Below are positions 1 through 6,515 of a DNA stretch of 19,711 nucleotides, one piece after another (the first letter of the stretch is position 1; each line of letters opens with the position of its first letter). The stretch covers positions 1 to 19,711 of the forward strand of contig VAXT01000011.1 in assembly GCA_005883245.1 (NCBI GenBank), written 5' to 3'. Made by a program: the position numbers and the translations under genes. This DNA is from Actinomycetota bacterium (GTDB lineage: Bacteria > Actinomycetota > Thermoleophilia > Gaiellales > Gaiellaceae). The notes beneath the pieces are model-generated. The model was not told the origin of the DNA. It ran no database searches and saw nothing but the letters and a program-made list of their open reading frames with translations.

Positions 1-523
1 CGGCGTAGGCGCGTTCCAGCTCGACCGTCGTCTCGCAGCGAAAGGCCTGCTTGCCGAACGTGCGCTTGAAGCCGTCGGGATGCCGTGGCTTGACGAGAAC
101 CGGCAAGGGGAGCCCGGCCGCCTCGGTCGCGCTCGTTGGGTAGAGCGTCTCGGGGATGGCCGCGCCCGCCGAGCGAGCCGTCTCGAGCTGGTGCTGCTTG
201 TCCTGGATCGCCTCGAGCCGCTCCCAGTCCAGGAACGGGAAGAGGAAGCCGTCGAGGCGATCGGCGTGCCTCGCAAGCACGTTCAGCGGCGGGTCGTGCG
301 TCGGGAATACGACAGCGGGCCCTCCGATGCGAGCGACCGCGTCGACGAAACGCTCCTCCTCGGCCAGCGGGTCGGGCACCGTCACCGGCTGCGCGTAACG
401 GGAGCGGAAGCCGAGCGGGCTCGAGCGGTGGTCGACCGCGAAGACCGGGATCCCGGCCCGTCCGAGCGAGCGAATCGCGGCCAGGCCGTTGACCCAGCCC
501 ACGTCGACGACGAGGGCTTTCAC
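1..523 (-). CDS. ATP-grasp carboxylate-amine ligase, N-terminal part (cut by window edge)
   Basis: Reading the minus strand from the GTG at 523 gives 174 open codons running off the window. The product begins MKALVVDVGWVNGLAAIRSL, a Rossmann-like pre-ATP-grasp fold. Near residue 110 follows DKQHQLETARSAGAAIPET, the typical entry to an ATP-grasp domain, and then PVLVKPRHPDGF, whose Lys normally contacts ATP. This layout matches the D-aspartate-ligase/carboxylate-amine ligase group, which activates a carboxylate as acyl phosphate and joins it to an amine. The start overlaps the stop of the upstream glycosyltransferase as GTGA (520-523), so the two are translationally coupled. The substrate cannot be read from the sequence. 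The ATP-grasp family is confident; the acceptor (an amino sugar?) is inference from the operon. Confidence 0.85.
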   Translation of the reverse strand, partial: MKALVVDVGWVNGLAAIRSLGRAGIPVFAVDHRSSPLGFRSRYAQPVTVPDPLAEEERFVDAVARIGGPAVVFPTHDPPLNVLARHADRLDGFLFPFLDWERLEAIQDKQHQLETARSAGAAIPETLYPTSATEAAGLPLPVLVKPRHPDGFKRTFGKQAFRCETTVELERAYA

Positions 524-1422
524 CGGGCCGATTCTAGGAGCGATGCCGTGTTGCCCGACCCCAGCCACTGCGCCGCCTCACGGTACGCGCGGCCTCGATC
601 GCCGCGGAAGAACAGGCTCCGCAACCGCAGCCCCCAGAGCATCACGCGTCTCGCCCGCTCGGCGACGCGCACCCCGCGGTGCTTGCGCAGGAACTGCAGG
701 TGGCCGCGCACGATCGCCTTGAACTGCCTCGGGTTGAGCGACGCGCCGACGACGTGGACGACCTCGGCGCCGGGGAAGAACAGGATCCTCCAGCCCGCCT
801 GCCGGAACCGGTAGCACCAGTCCACCTCCTCGCTCATGAGGAAGAAGTCCTCGTCGAACCCGCCGACCGAGTCGACCGCCTCTCGCCGGACGAGCAGGCA
901 CGCGCCGAACAGGTACTCGGCCTCCCGCACCGACTCGTGGTCGAACTGCTCGCCGAAGAAGGCGTTCAGCGCATGCGAGTGAGGCGCCAGCTTGCGCAGG
1001 AAGAAGTACTCGGTCGCGATGCGCCACGGGCTCGGATAGCCGCGCACGGAGCGCTGGAGCGTTCCGTCCGGGTTGAGCAGCCGCGGGCCCACGACCGCAG
1101 CCTCCGGATGCTCGTCCGCGAAGCTGACCAGCGCCTCGAGCGCGCCGTCCAGGAGCCACGCGTCCGGGTTGAGGAGCAGGAAGTAGCGACCCGAGCCTGT
1201 GCGCATGCCCGCGTTGTTGCCCGCGCCGAAGCCGCGGTTCTCCTCTTCGATCAGGCGAGCCTCGGGGAACTTCTCCCGCACGAGATCCGGCGTCCCGTCG
1301 GTCGATGCGTTGTCGACGACGATCACCTCGGCGCCGGTCCCGCGCAGGCTGTCGAGCGAACGCTCGATCCAGGGCGCCGCGTTGTGCGTGACGACGACGG
1401 CGCTGACCTCCGGTTCAGCCAT
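520..1422 (-). CDS. GT2 family glycosyltransferase
   Basis: A 300-residue GT-A fold glycosyltransferase of the rhamnosyltransferase/WcaA-like type, expected to act on the cytoplasmic face of the membrane. Visible motifs are VVVTHN at 9-14, VVDNAST at 35-41, NRGFGAGNNAG at 62-72, LLLNPDAW at 82-89 (in the place of the metal-binding DxD) and EEVDWCYRFRQAGW at 198-211, the acceptor-side signature of this subfamily. The length is normal. The ATG at 1422 lies inside the end of the upstream membrane-protein gene (8-base overlap) and its stop overlaps the next gene's GTG, so it is an internal operon gene. Donor and acceptor sugars are unknown. In context it probably transfers the amino-deoxy sugar made by the upstream genes. 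Confidence 0.92.
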   Translation of the reverse strand: MAEPEVSAVVVTHNAAPWIERSLDSLRGTGAEVIVVDNASTDGTPDLVREKFPEARLIEEENRGFGAGNNAGMRTGSGRYFLLLNPDAWLLDGALEALVSFADEHPEAAVVGPRLLNPDGTLQRSVRGYPSPWRIATEYFFLRKLAPHSHALNAFFGEQFDHESVREAEYLFGACLLVRREAVDSVGGFDEDFFLMSEEVDWCYRFRQAGWRILFFPGAEVVHVVGASLNPRQFKAIVRGHLQFLRKHRGVRVAERARRVMLWGLRLRSLFFRGDRGRAYREAAQWLGSGNTASLLESAR

Positions 1423-2311
1423 CCGCTTCGCGTGGAATCCGCGCGCTGCGACTCGTCCCCCGGAAGCCTTCCCACGCGAGAGTCAACGCGCCGGGGAGCG
1501 CCATCAGGATCGTGATCACGAAGAACAAGAAGCCCGCCGCGAACGCCTGGTCGAGGAAGAGCAGCGGTCCCATCACGTAGTACGGCCGCGGCGAGAGGTC
1601 GATCCCGACCGCCTCGCCGCTGAGCCACACGGCCAGGACCCGGATCGCCTGTACGCCCAGCGTGACGAAGAAGACGGCGAACAGGACTCCCACGTGGTCC
1701 CGGTACGAGTGCATCGCCTGGTAGACGCGGGCGACGAGCTTGTCCAGGCGGACCCACGCGAGCACGGGGCGGCCAAGCTTCAGCAGCGGCCTCGCGCGGC
1801 GCGAGAAGAGCAGGAAGCCGAGGAAGATCGTCGCGACGACGAAGAACGCCTCGACCCACAGGTAGGCGCCGACGTCGTAGTGGCCGACCGCGAGGAGGAA
1901 CCCGACCGCGGCCAGGAGAAGCGTCGCTGCGCCGCCGATCGCGCGCTCGAGGAGCACGCTCGCCGCTGCGGTGTCACCGTGCCCCGGATGGCGACGGGCC
2001 GTCTCGTAGATTCGCACCGCGTCGCCCCCGACCGACGTCGGCAGGATCTGGCCGGCCGCGTAGGAGACGAAGTACGCCCGGGTCAGCCAGCGCAGGTTGT
2101 CCTCGACACCCTTCGCGCGCAACAGGAGCTGCCAGCGCCAGGCCATCGGCAGGATCGTGGCGACCATCAGCAAGAGCGCTAGCAGCAGGTACCACGGATT
2201 CGCGTCCGCGATCACCCGGAGCGTCTGGCCGAGATCGATCTTCCAGATCAGGTAGGCGACACAGAGCCCCGTGACGAGGAGCGTCAGGGAGACGCGGAGA
2301 GGGCGCTTCAT
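1415..2311 (-). CDS. UPF0104 / lysylphosphatidylglycerol synthase TM-region family membrane protein
   Basis: A 298-residue polytopic membrane protein of the UPF0104 (YbhN/AglD-like, MprF flippase-domain) family. Hydrophobic helices lie at about residues 7-24, 40-58, 117-142, 148-172 and further ones to 285. The family hallmark is present: WRWQLLLRAKG followed by AYFVSYAAGQILPTSVGGDAVRIYE (about 57-103), with the conserved Gly-Gly-Asp-Ala-x-Arg. Such proteins sit next to glycosyltransferase genes and are thought to help translocate or handle lipid-linked molecules. The ATG at 2311 overlaps the aminotransferase stop as ATGA, which fixes the start and shows tight coupling. Lipid flipping is family-level inference, not visible in the sequence. 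Confidence 0.88.
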   Translation of the reverse strand: MKRPLRVSLTLLVTGLCVAYLIWKIDLGQTLRVIADANPWYLLLALLLMVATILPMAWRWQLLLRAKGVEDNLRWLTRAYFVSYAAGQILPTSVGGDAVRIYETARRHPGHGDTAAASVLLERAIGGAATLLLAAVGFLLAVGHYDVGAYLWVEAFFVVATIFLGFLLFSRRARPLLKLGRPVLAWVRLDKLVARVYQAMHSYRDHVGVLFAVFFVTLGVQAIRVLAVWLSGEAVGIDLSPRPYYVMGPLLFLDQAFAAGFLFFVITILMALPGALTLAWEGFRGTSRSARIPREADG

Positions 2312-3411
2312 CGGGTCAGGGAGGTGTGCACACGGCCGAGCGCGGCGATCGCGTCCGCGATGTCCTCGTCCGAGTGTGCGGGGGAAAGCGGGAGCGACAG
2401 GATCTCGGCGGCGGCACGCTCCGCGACGGGAAGCGGCGGCTGGTCGGGCAGAAGCTCCCGGTAGGCGGTCAGCTCGTGCACCGGGAGAAAGTGGATGCTC
2501 GTCGCGATGTTCTCCTCGGCCAGGAGGCGCTGGTACTCGTCGCGGGTGCCGCCTGCTCGCTCTGCGTCGATCCGGACGATGTAGAGGTGGTGCGCGTGGG
2601 TGTCGCGTGGATCGCGGGCGAGCGGCTCGATGCCGTCGAGCTCGGCGACCGACTCGTCGTACATCGCGAACTGGCGCCGCCGGATCTCGCCGTGGCGCTC
2701 GACCTTGTCCAGCTGGACGAGCGCGATCGCGGCGAGGACGTCCGAGAGGTTCGCCTTGTAGCCCGGGACGACGATGTCGTAGAGCGAGCCGTCACCGCGG
2801 CGCATGAGCCGCAGGGTTTGGATCGCCTCCGCGATGGCCGAGTCGTTGGTCGAGATCAGGCCGCCCTCGCCGGCGGCGATGTTCTTCGTCGCATACAGCG
2901 AGAAGCAGGTCGCCTCGGCGATCGAGCCGATCTTGCGGCCGCGGTACTCGCTCTCGGCGGCGTGGGCCGCGTCCTCGACGATAGGGATCCCGTGGGCGAG
3001 CAGCGGGTCGAGGTCGGCGGGCTGGCCCGCGAGGTCGACGGGGACGATCGCCTTCGTCTTCTCGGTGACGAGCGCCGCGACCTGGTCGGGATCGATGTTC
3101 AGGTCGGAATCGCGGACGTCCGCGAAGACCGGGGTCGCTCCGGCGTGGACGATCACGTTCGCGGTCGCAGGCCACGTGATCGGAGTCGTGATCACCTCGT
3201 CGCCGGGCCCGACGCCGACCGCGAGCAGCGCCAGATGGAGCGCCGCGGTGCCGGACGCGACCGCGAGAACATGCTCGGCCTGGACGTACTCGGCGAAGCG
3301 CCGCTCGAGTTCGGCCGCACGCGGCCCGGTCGTCAGCCAGCCCGAGCGCAGGGTCTCGGCGACGGCCTCGATCTCCTCGTCACCGATCGCCGGCGGCTGG
3401 AACCCGAGCAT
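2308..3411 (-). CDS. DegT/DnrJ/EryC1/StrS family sugar aminotransferase (PLP)
   Basis: A PLP enzyme that converts a keto-sugar nucleotide to an amino sugar using Glu or Gln. Seen in order, numbered from the chosen start: SGTAALHLALLAVG (about 53-66), TWPATANV, IVEDAAH with Asp147 for the pyridine nitrogen, SLYATKNIAAGEGG with the Schiff-base Lys176, and GYKANLSDVLAAI. The frame is open back to 3513, but that extension is just the intergenic repeat read as protein (residues of type STGQFRR). I chose the ATG at 3411, preceded by a purine-rich AGAAGAGAG, which gives 367 residues, normal for the family. It works with the 4,6-dehydratase-like gene upstream. Whether it aminates C3 or C4 cannot be told. 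Confidence 0.93.
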   Translation of the reverse strand: MLGFQPPAIGDEEIEAVAETLRSGWLTTGPRAAELERRFAEYVQAEHVLAVASGTAALHLALLAVGVGPGDEVITTPITWPATANVIVHAGATPVFADVRDSDLNIDPDQVAALVTEKTKAIVPVDLAGQPADLDPLLAHGIPIVEDAAHAAESEYRGRKIGSIAEATCFSLYATKNIAAGEGGLISTNDSAIAEAIQTLRLMRRGDGSLYDIVVPGYKANLSDVLAAIALVQLDKVERHGEIRRRQFAMYDESVAELDGIEPLARDPRDTHAHHLYIVRIDAERAGGTRDEYQRLLAEENIATSIHFLPVHELTAYRELLPDQPPLPVAERAAAEILSLPLSPAHSDEDIADAIAALGRVHTSLTR

Positions 3412-3427
3412 CGTTGCTCTCTTCTGA

Positions 3428-3513
3428 GGCATCGCTTGCGATGCCGTCTTCAGGACAGCCGGGCTTTGCTCGGCTGTCCGTCTGAATTGACCGGTCGATT
3501 CACTTGAACTCAA
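3428..3513 (-). repeat. Double-hairpin intergenic repeat, copy A
   Basis: It lies between the ATP-grasp stop and the aminotransferase start, and is read on the minus strand, the direction of transcription. The lead TCGACCGGTCAATTCAGACG (3498-3479) is followed by hairpin 1, a perfect 9-bp stem GGACAGCCG/CGGCTGTCC at 3453-3479 around AGCAAAGCC. Hairpin 2 is GGCATCGCAAGCGATGCC at 3428-3445, a perfect stem. Upstream of the lead is TTGAGTTC (3506-3513), shared with copy C. The same lead, loops and spacing recur at 8748 and 11160, and in part at 18001. Confidence 0.88.
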
Positions 3514-3515
3514 CG

Positions 3516-4730
3516 CTAAGCCTTCTGAGCGAGACTTTCTGCACCGACCTTGAAGCGTATGAGACGAGCGGCCTCGGCCGATCGTTCCAGCGCCTGGTCA
3601 CGACTCTCACCGGTCGCGAGCACTGCACCGGCACGGTCGGCTCCGCGGCGGAACGGGCCGAAGACGTGGCCCGGCTCCCGGTAGATGCGCACGTCCTGGA
3701 CGCCCTCGACCGCACGCGCCTCCTCGACTCCGCCGACCTCCTCGAGCACGCCTTCCGGGGGGACGAGGAAGCGCACGATCGCGCCGCCGACCTCGGGGGT
3801 CGGCTGAAGCGCGGCCGACCAGATCGGCTCGCCGAGCGCCGACTGGAGGGCGAGCGCGTTCAGGTCGACGCCGAGCGCGAGCTTCGCCAGCTCGGCATCG
3901 TGACCGCCTCCGAGACGCGCCGCGACCTCGATCACCTGCGGCCCGTCGGGCCCGATCCGGAGCTGCGTGTAGCTGGGACCGTTCTCGATCCCCAGTGCGC
4001 GTACCGCGGCTTCTGCGACTTCAGCCGCGTTCCCGCCCGCTTCGCTCGACCACACGTGCGCCAGCGCGACCCCGAACGCCGGTGGCTCGGCCGTCAGCCG
4101 GTCGGTGACGGTCAGCGGATGGAACTCGCCGCGCAGCGAGAAGGCGTTCACAGTCACCTCGGGCCCGTCGACGACCTCCTCGATGATCGCGACGCCGCTG
4201 CGAGATTCCTCGATCGCGCGCGCGATCGCGGCCGGCAGCTCCTCCTCCGCCGGGACGAGCGTCAGGCCCTTCTGGCCCTGGCGGTCCGGCGCCTTGACGA
4301 CCGACGGCACGGGCAACCCCTTCTCCGGCCCCGACACCATGTGCCAGCTCGGCTGCGGCACCTTCGCCTCCGCCAACGCCTCGCGCTGCTTCTGCTTCGA
4401 GACGGCGCGATTCGCGACGGCCGCGTCGATCGGGTGCGGCAGCCCCAGGCGCTCGGCCACGCGCGCTGCGATCCCCACAGGCCAGTCGATCCCCGGCGCG
4501 ATGATCCCCTCGACGCCCTCGGCCGACGCGAGACGCTCGATGCCGTGCTCGTCCTCGGTCGAGATGATCGCCCGCCGGTCGGCGTAGCGGAACCCCGGCG
4601 CGGTCGGATCGCGGTCGAGCGCGATTACGAACAGCCCCTGCTCCCGAGCCGCCCCGAGCAGACCGAGCTGCGCCGGCCCGGCCCCTAGGACGAGAAGACG
4701 TCTGCCGGTCGCCGCTCCGGGGCCCTCCAC
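3516..4730 (-). CDS. ATP-grasp domain ligase (PurK/carbamoyl-phosphate-synthase-like), full length
   Basis: A 404-residue ligase. The N-terminal Rossmann-like domain has LLVLGAGPAQLG (12-23). The ATP-grasp entry is SKQKQREALAEAKVPQP (111-127), then VVKAPDRQGQKG (144-155, nucleotide-binding Lys and Gly-rich loop), EEVVDGPEVTVNAF (184-197) and the metal-binding end IEVAARLGGGHDAEL (267-281). About 100 further residues form the C-terminal domain typical of this group. The GTG start at 4730 overlaps the dehydratase gene by 46 bases; no later in-frame start precedes the Rossmann motif, so the overlap is probably real. Between an NDP-sugar dehydratase and a sugar aminotransferase, a plausible job is amide-bond formation on an amino sugar. 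The family is clear; the substrates are inferred. Confidence 0.9.
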   Translation of the reverse strand: MEGPGAATGRRLLVLGAGPAQLGLLGAAREQGLFVIALDRDPTAPGFRYADRRAIISTEDEHGIERLASAEGVEGIIAPGIDWPVGIAARVAERLGLPHPIDAAVANRAVSKQKQREALAEAKVPQPSWHMVSGPEKGLPVPSVVKAPDRQGQKGLTLVPAEEELPAAIARAIEESRSGVAIIEEVVDGPEVTVNAFSLRGEFHPLTVTDRLTAEPPAFGVALAHVWSSEAGGNAAEVAEAAVRALGIENGPSYTQLRIGPDGPQVIEVAARLGGGHDAELAKLALGVDLNALALQSALGEPIWSAALQPTPEVGGAIVRFLVPPEGVLEEVGGVEEARAVEGVQDVRIYREPGHVFGPFRRGADRAGAVLATGESRDQALERSAEAARLIRFKVGAESLAQKA

Positions 4731-5683
4731 CAGGCCTCATTGTCGCGGTACCACGAGATGGTGCGCTCGAGCCCCTCCTCGAATGAGGTCCGTGCCCGCC
4801 AGCCGAGCAGCCGCTCCGCCTTCTCGGTCGAGCCGATGTGGCGGTCGACCTGGCCCGGGCGCTCCTCGACGTTCACCCTGAGTGAGCCCGGCTTGCCGAG
4901 CATCTCGAGCACCTTGGCCGCGATCTCGGTCACCGGGACGTCGATGCCCGTTGCGACGTTGATCACCTCGCCGACCACAGAGTCGTCCGCCGCGATGATC
5001 GCCTCGATCGCCTCCGCGTCGTCGTCGACATAGAGGAAGTCGCGGCTCGCGTGGCCGTCGCCGTGGATCGTCAGCGGCTCACCGGAGAGCGCCTGCGTGA
5101 CGAAGCGTGGGATCACCTTCTCCGGGTGCTGGCGCGGGCCGTAGTTGTTGAACGGGCGGACGATCACGATCGGGAGCCCGTACGTGACGTAGTACGAGTA
5201 GGCGAGGCGGTCGGCCCCGGCTTTCGTGGCCGCGTACGGGCTGCGCGGGTTGAGCGGGTGCTCCTCGTCCATGGGCTCGTAGAGCGCCGTGCCGTAGACC
5301 TCGCTGGACGAGAAGAGGATGAAGCGCTCGACGGGCTGTTCGCGGATCGCGTCCAGCAGGATCTGCGTGCCTTCGACGTTGGTCGTCACGAACTCGGACG
5401 CGCCCTCGTCGATCGACTTCGCCACGTGCGACTCGGCGGCTGCATTGACGATCACGTCCACTTCGGCGACGACTTCGCGGACGAGGTCCGGGTCGCGGAT
5501 GTCGCCGTGCACGAACGAGTGGCGCTCGTGCGACGACACGGCGGCGAGGTTGTCCATGCTGCCCGCGTAGGTGAGCGCGTCGAGGGACACGACCTCGTAC
5601 GGGGTCGCCTGCAGGATGTGGCGCACGAAGTTCGAGGGGATGAATCCGGCACCACCGGTGACGAGAACGCGTTTCGTCTTCAC
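4685..5683 (-). CDS. NDP-sugar 4,6-dehydratase-like SDR (RmlB/GMD-like)
   Basis: An extended short-chain dehydrogenase of 332 residues and first gene of the minus operon. Motifs numbered from the GTG at 5683: VTGGAGFIPSN (8-18), LTYAGSMDNL (37-46), HGDIRD, NAAAESHVAKSID (80-92), SSSEVYG (125-131), catalytic YAATK (Tyr150, Lys154) and RPFNNYGPRQHP. LTYAG and AAESHV are RmlB-like. Two points are odd: the third Gly of GxxGxxG is Pro16, and the active site reads Ser-Ser-Glu where RmlB has Thr-Asp-Glu. The Ser-Glu pattern also occurs in GDP-mannose dehydratases and UDP-xylose synthases, so the substrate is open. A TTG at 5692 is possible, but GTG 5683 fits a leaderless start 8 bases after TAGGCT. 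Confidence 0.85.
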   Translation of the reverse strand: MKTKRVLVTGGAGFIPSNFVRHILQATPYEVVSLDALTYAGSMDNLAAVSSHERHSFVHGDIRDPDLVREVVAEVDVIVNAAAESHVAKSIDEGASEFVTTNVEGTQILLDAIREQPVERFILFSSSEVYGTALYEPMDEEHPLNPRSPYAATKAGADRLAYSYYVTYGLPIVIVRPFNNYGPRQHPEKVIPRFVTQALSGEPLTIHGDGHASRDFLYVDDDAEAIEAIIAADDSVVGEVINVATGIDVPVTEIAAKVLEMLGKPGSLRVNVEERPGQVDRHIGSTEKAERLLGWRARTSFEEGLERTISWYRDNEAWWRAPERRPADVFSS

Positions 5684-5697
5684 GGCCCGCAAGCCTA
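5684..5697 (-). promoter_or_regulatory. Leaderless promoter of the minus operon, -10 TAGGCT
   Basis: On the minus strand TAGGCT (5697-5692) fits the actinobacterial -10 pattern TAnnnT and stands 8 bases before the GTG at 5683, with no Shine-Dalgarno. It forms one half of a 14-bp palindrome. No -35 match is seen. Confidence 0.5.
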
Positions 5698-5705
5698 GCT
5701 AGGCT
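5692..5705. promoter_or_regulatory. 14-bp palindrome between divergent genes
   Basis: AGCCTAGCTAGGCT is a perfect inverted repeat lying in the middle of a 30-base divergent spacer. It holds both candidate -10 boxes (TAGGCT outward on each strand). Each is exactly 8 bases from a GTG start, so the arrangement is mirror symmetric. It may be simply two promoters back to back, or a dimer-binding operator over both. Confidence 0.6.
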
Positions 5706-5713
5706 GCCGAATC
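5700..5713 (+). promoter_or_regulatory. Leaderless promoter of the sulfotransferase, -10 TAGGCT
   Basis: TAGGCT at 5700-5705 fits TAnnnT and is 8 bases before the GTG at 5714. There is no ribosome-binding site in the 30-base spacer, so a leaderless mRNA is the simplest reading. Confidence 0.5.
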
Positions 5714-6460
5714 GTGACGAACTTCGTCGTTCTCTCCACCCAGCGCAGCGGCTCGACTTGGGTCGTCGACATGCTGACGAGCCACCCGCGCGTCGTCGCC
5801 TACTCGGAGCTGTTCATGCACGGCGGCGAGGGCAAGCCGAAGTGGGGCCAGGAGCAGGACCTCCCCTACTGGCAGACGTATGCCCGCGGGAAGCTTCGGA
5901 TCACGAAGCCGTACTGGCTGTGGCACTACCTCGGGGAGGCGTACCGCGAGCGGCCGGGGATCGACGCGGTCGGCTTCAAGCTGATGTACAGCCAGCTGAC
6001 GCGTATCAGCCGGCCCTTGATGCCCGCGCTCTGGCTGAAGCGCGTCCGGATCATCCACCTGATCCGGCGGAACGCGCTCGACGTCGTTCTCTCGAAGGAG
6101 GCGGGGGCTGCACGGGGCGGCCGGCTACACGCGCGGGAGGGCAACCAAGTGGAGCAGGTTCGCCTCAACCTCGACACGGAGACGCTGCTGCGCCGAATGA
6201 CGCTCCACGAGCGGGCGATCGCCGGCGCGCGGGTCCGCTTCAAGCGCGTCGGCCTCCCGTACACCGAGGTCGTTTACGAGGACCTGGCCGCCGACGAGAG
6301 CGGCTTCGCGTCGCTGTTCGAGTTCCTCGACGTCGAGCCGGCCCCGGTCTCGTCGTCGCTGCAGAAGTTGAACCCGACCGCGCACGAGGAGCTGATCGAG
6401 AACTACGGCGAAGTCCGCGACGCGCTCGCCGACAGCGAGTTCGCTGGCCTCCTTCGCTAA
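5714..6460 (+). CDS. PAPS-dependent sulfotransferase family protein
   Basis: A 248-residue P-loop-like sulfotransferase expected to move sulfate from PAPS to a hydroxyl of a carbohydrate or lipid in the cytoplasm. The 5'-phosphosulfate-binding loop is LSTQRSGSTWV (7-17) near the N terminus, and the 3'-phosphate site is IIHLIRRNALDVVLSKE (about 112-128), with the conserved Arg and Ser. A central FKLMYSQ and a C-terminal YEDLAADE with FEFLDVEP complete the family outline. The start is the GTG at 5714, leaderless. It stands alone between a divergent amino-sugar operon and a convergent GtrB gene, suggesting sulfation of the glycan or glycolipid made here. The acceptor is unknown. Confidence 0.88.
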   Translation: MTNFVVLSTQRSGSTWVVDMLTSHPRVVAYSELFMHGGEGKPKWGQEQDLPYWQTYARGKLRITKPYWLWHYLGEAYRERPGIDAVGFKLMYSQLTRISRPLMPALWLKRVRIIHLIRRNALDVVLSKEAGAARGGRLHAREGNQVEQVRLNLDTETLLRRMTLHERAIAGARVRFKRVGLPYTEVVYEDLAADESGFASLFEFLDVEPAPVSSSLQKLNPTAHEELIENYGEVRDALADSEFAGLLR

Positions 6461-6466
6461 CAGAAC

Positions 6467-6515
6467 CTTTACAGGGTCTGACCCCGTGAGCTTTACAGGG
6501 TCTGACCCCGTTAAG
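6467..6515. repeat. Tandem palindromic repeat with GGTCTGACCCC core; probable bidirectional terminator
   Basis: Two copies of ACAGGGTCTGACCCCGT, each preceded by CTTT, lie at 6467-6487 and 6491-6511 with a 24-base period. Each unit is itself a near-palindrome (GGGTC-T-GACCC), and the second ends in TTAAG, pairing with CTTTA on the left. They fill the 50-base gap between two convergent genes, and the TAA stop of the minus gene (6513-6511) is inside the repeat. From general knowledge, GGGGTCTGACCCC-like palindromes recur in many bacterial genomes, sometimes near REP/RAYT elements; no transposase is seen here. Confidence 0.8.

Noticed and set aside
3412..3513. A 34-residue N-terminal extension of the aminotransferase
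   Set aside because: It is the translated intergenic repeat (the same STG-x-FRR reading appears from copies B and C in unrelated contexts).
2326..4688. Two plus-strand frames of nearly 400 codons each
   Set aside because: Both are shadows of the aminotransferase and ATP-grasp genes on the other strand, which carry full catalytic motifs.
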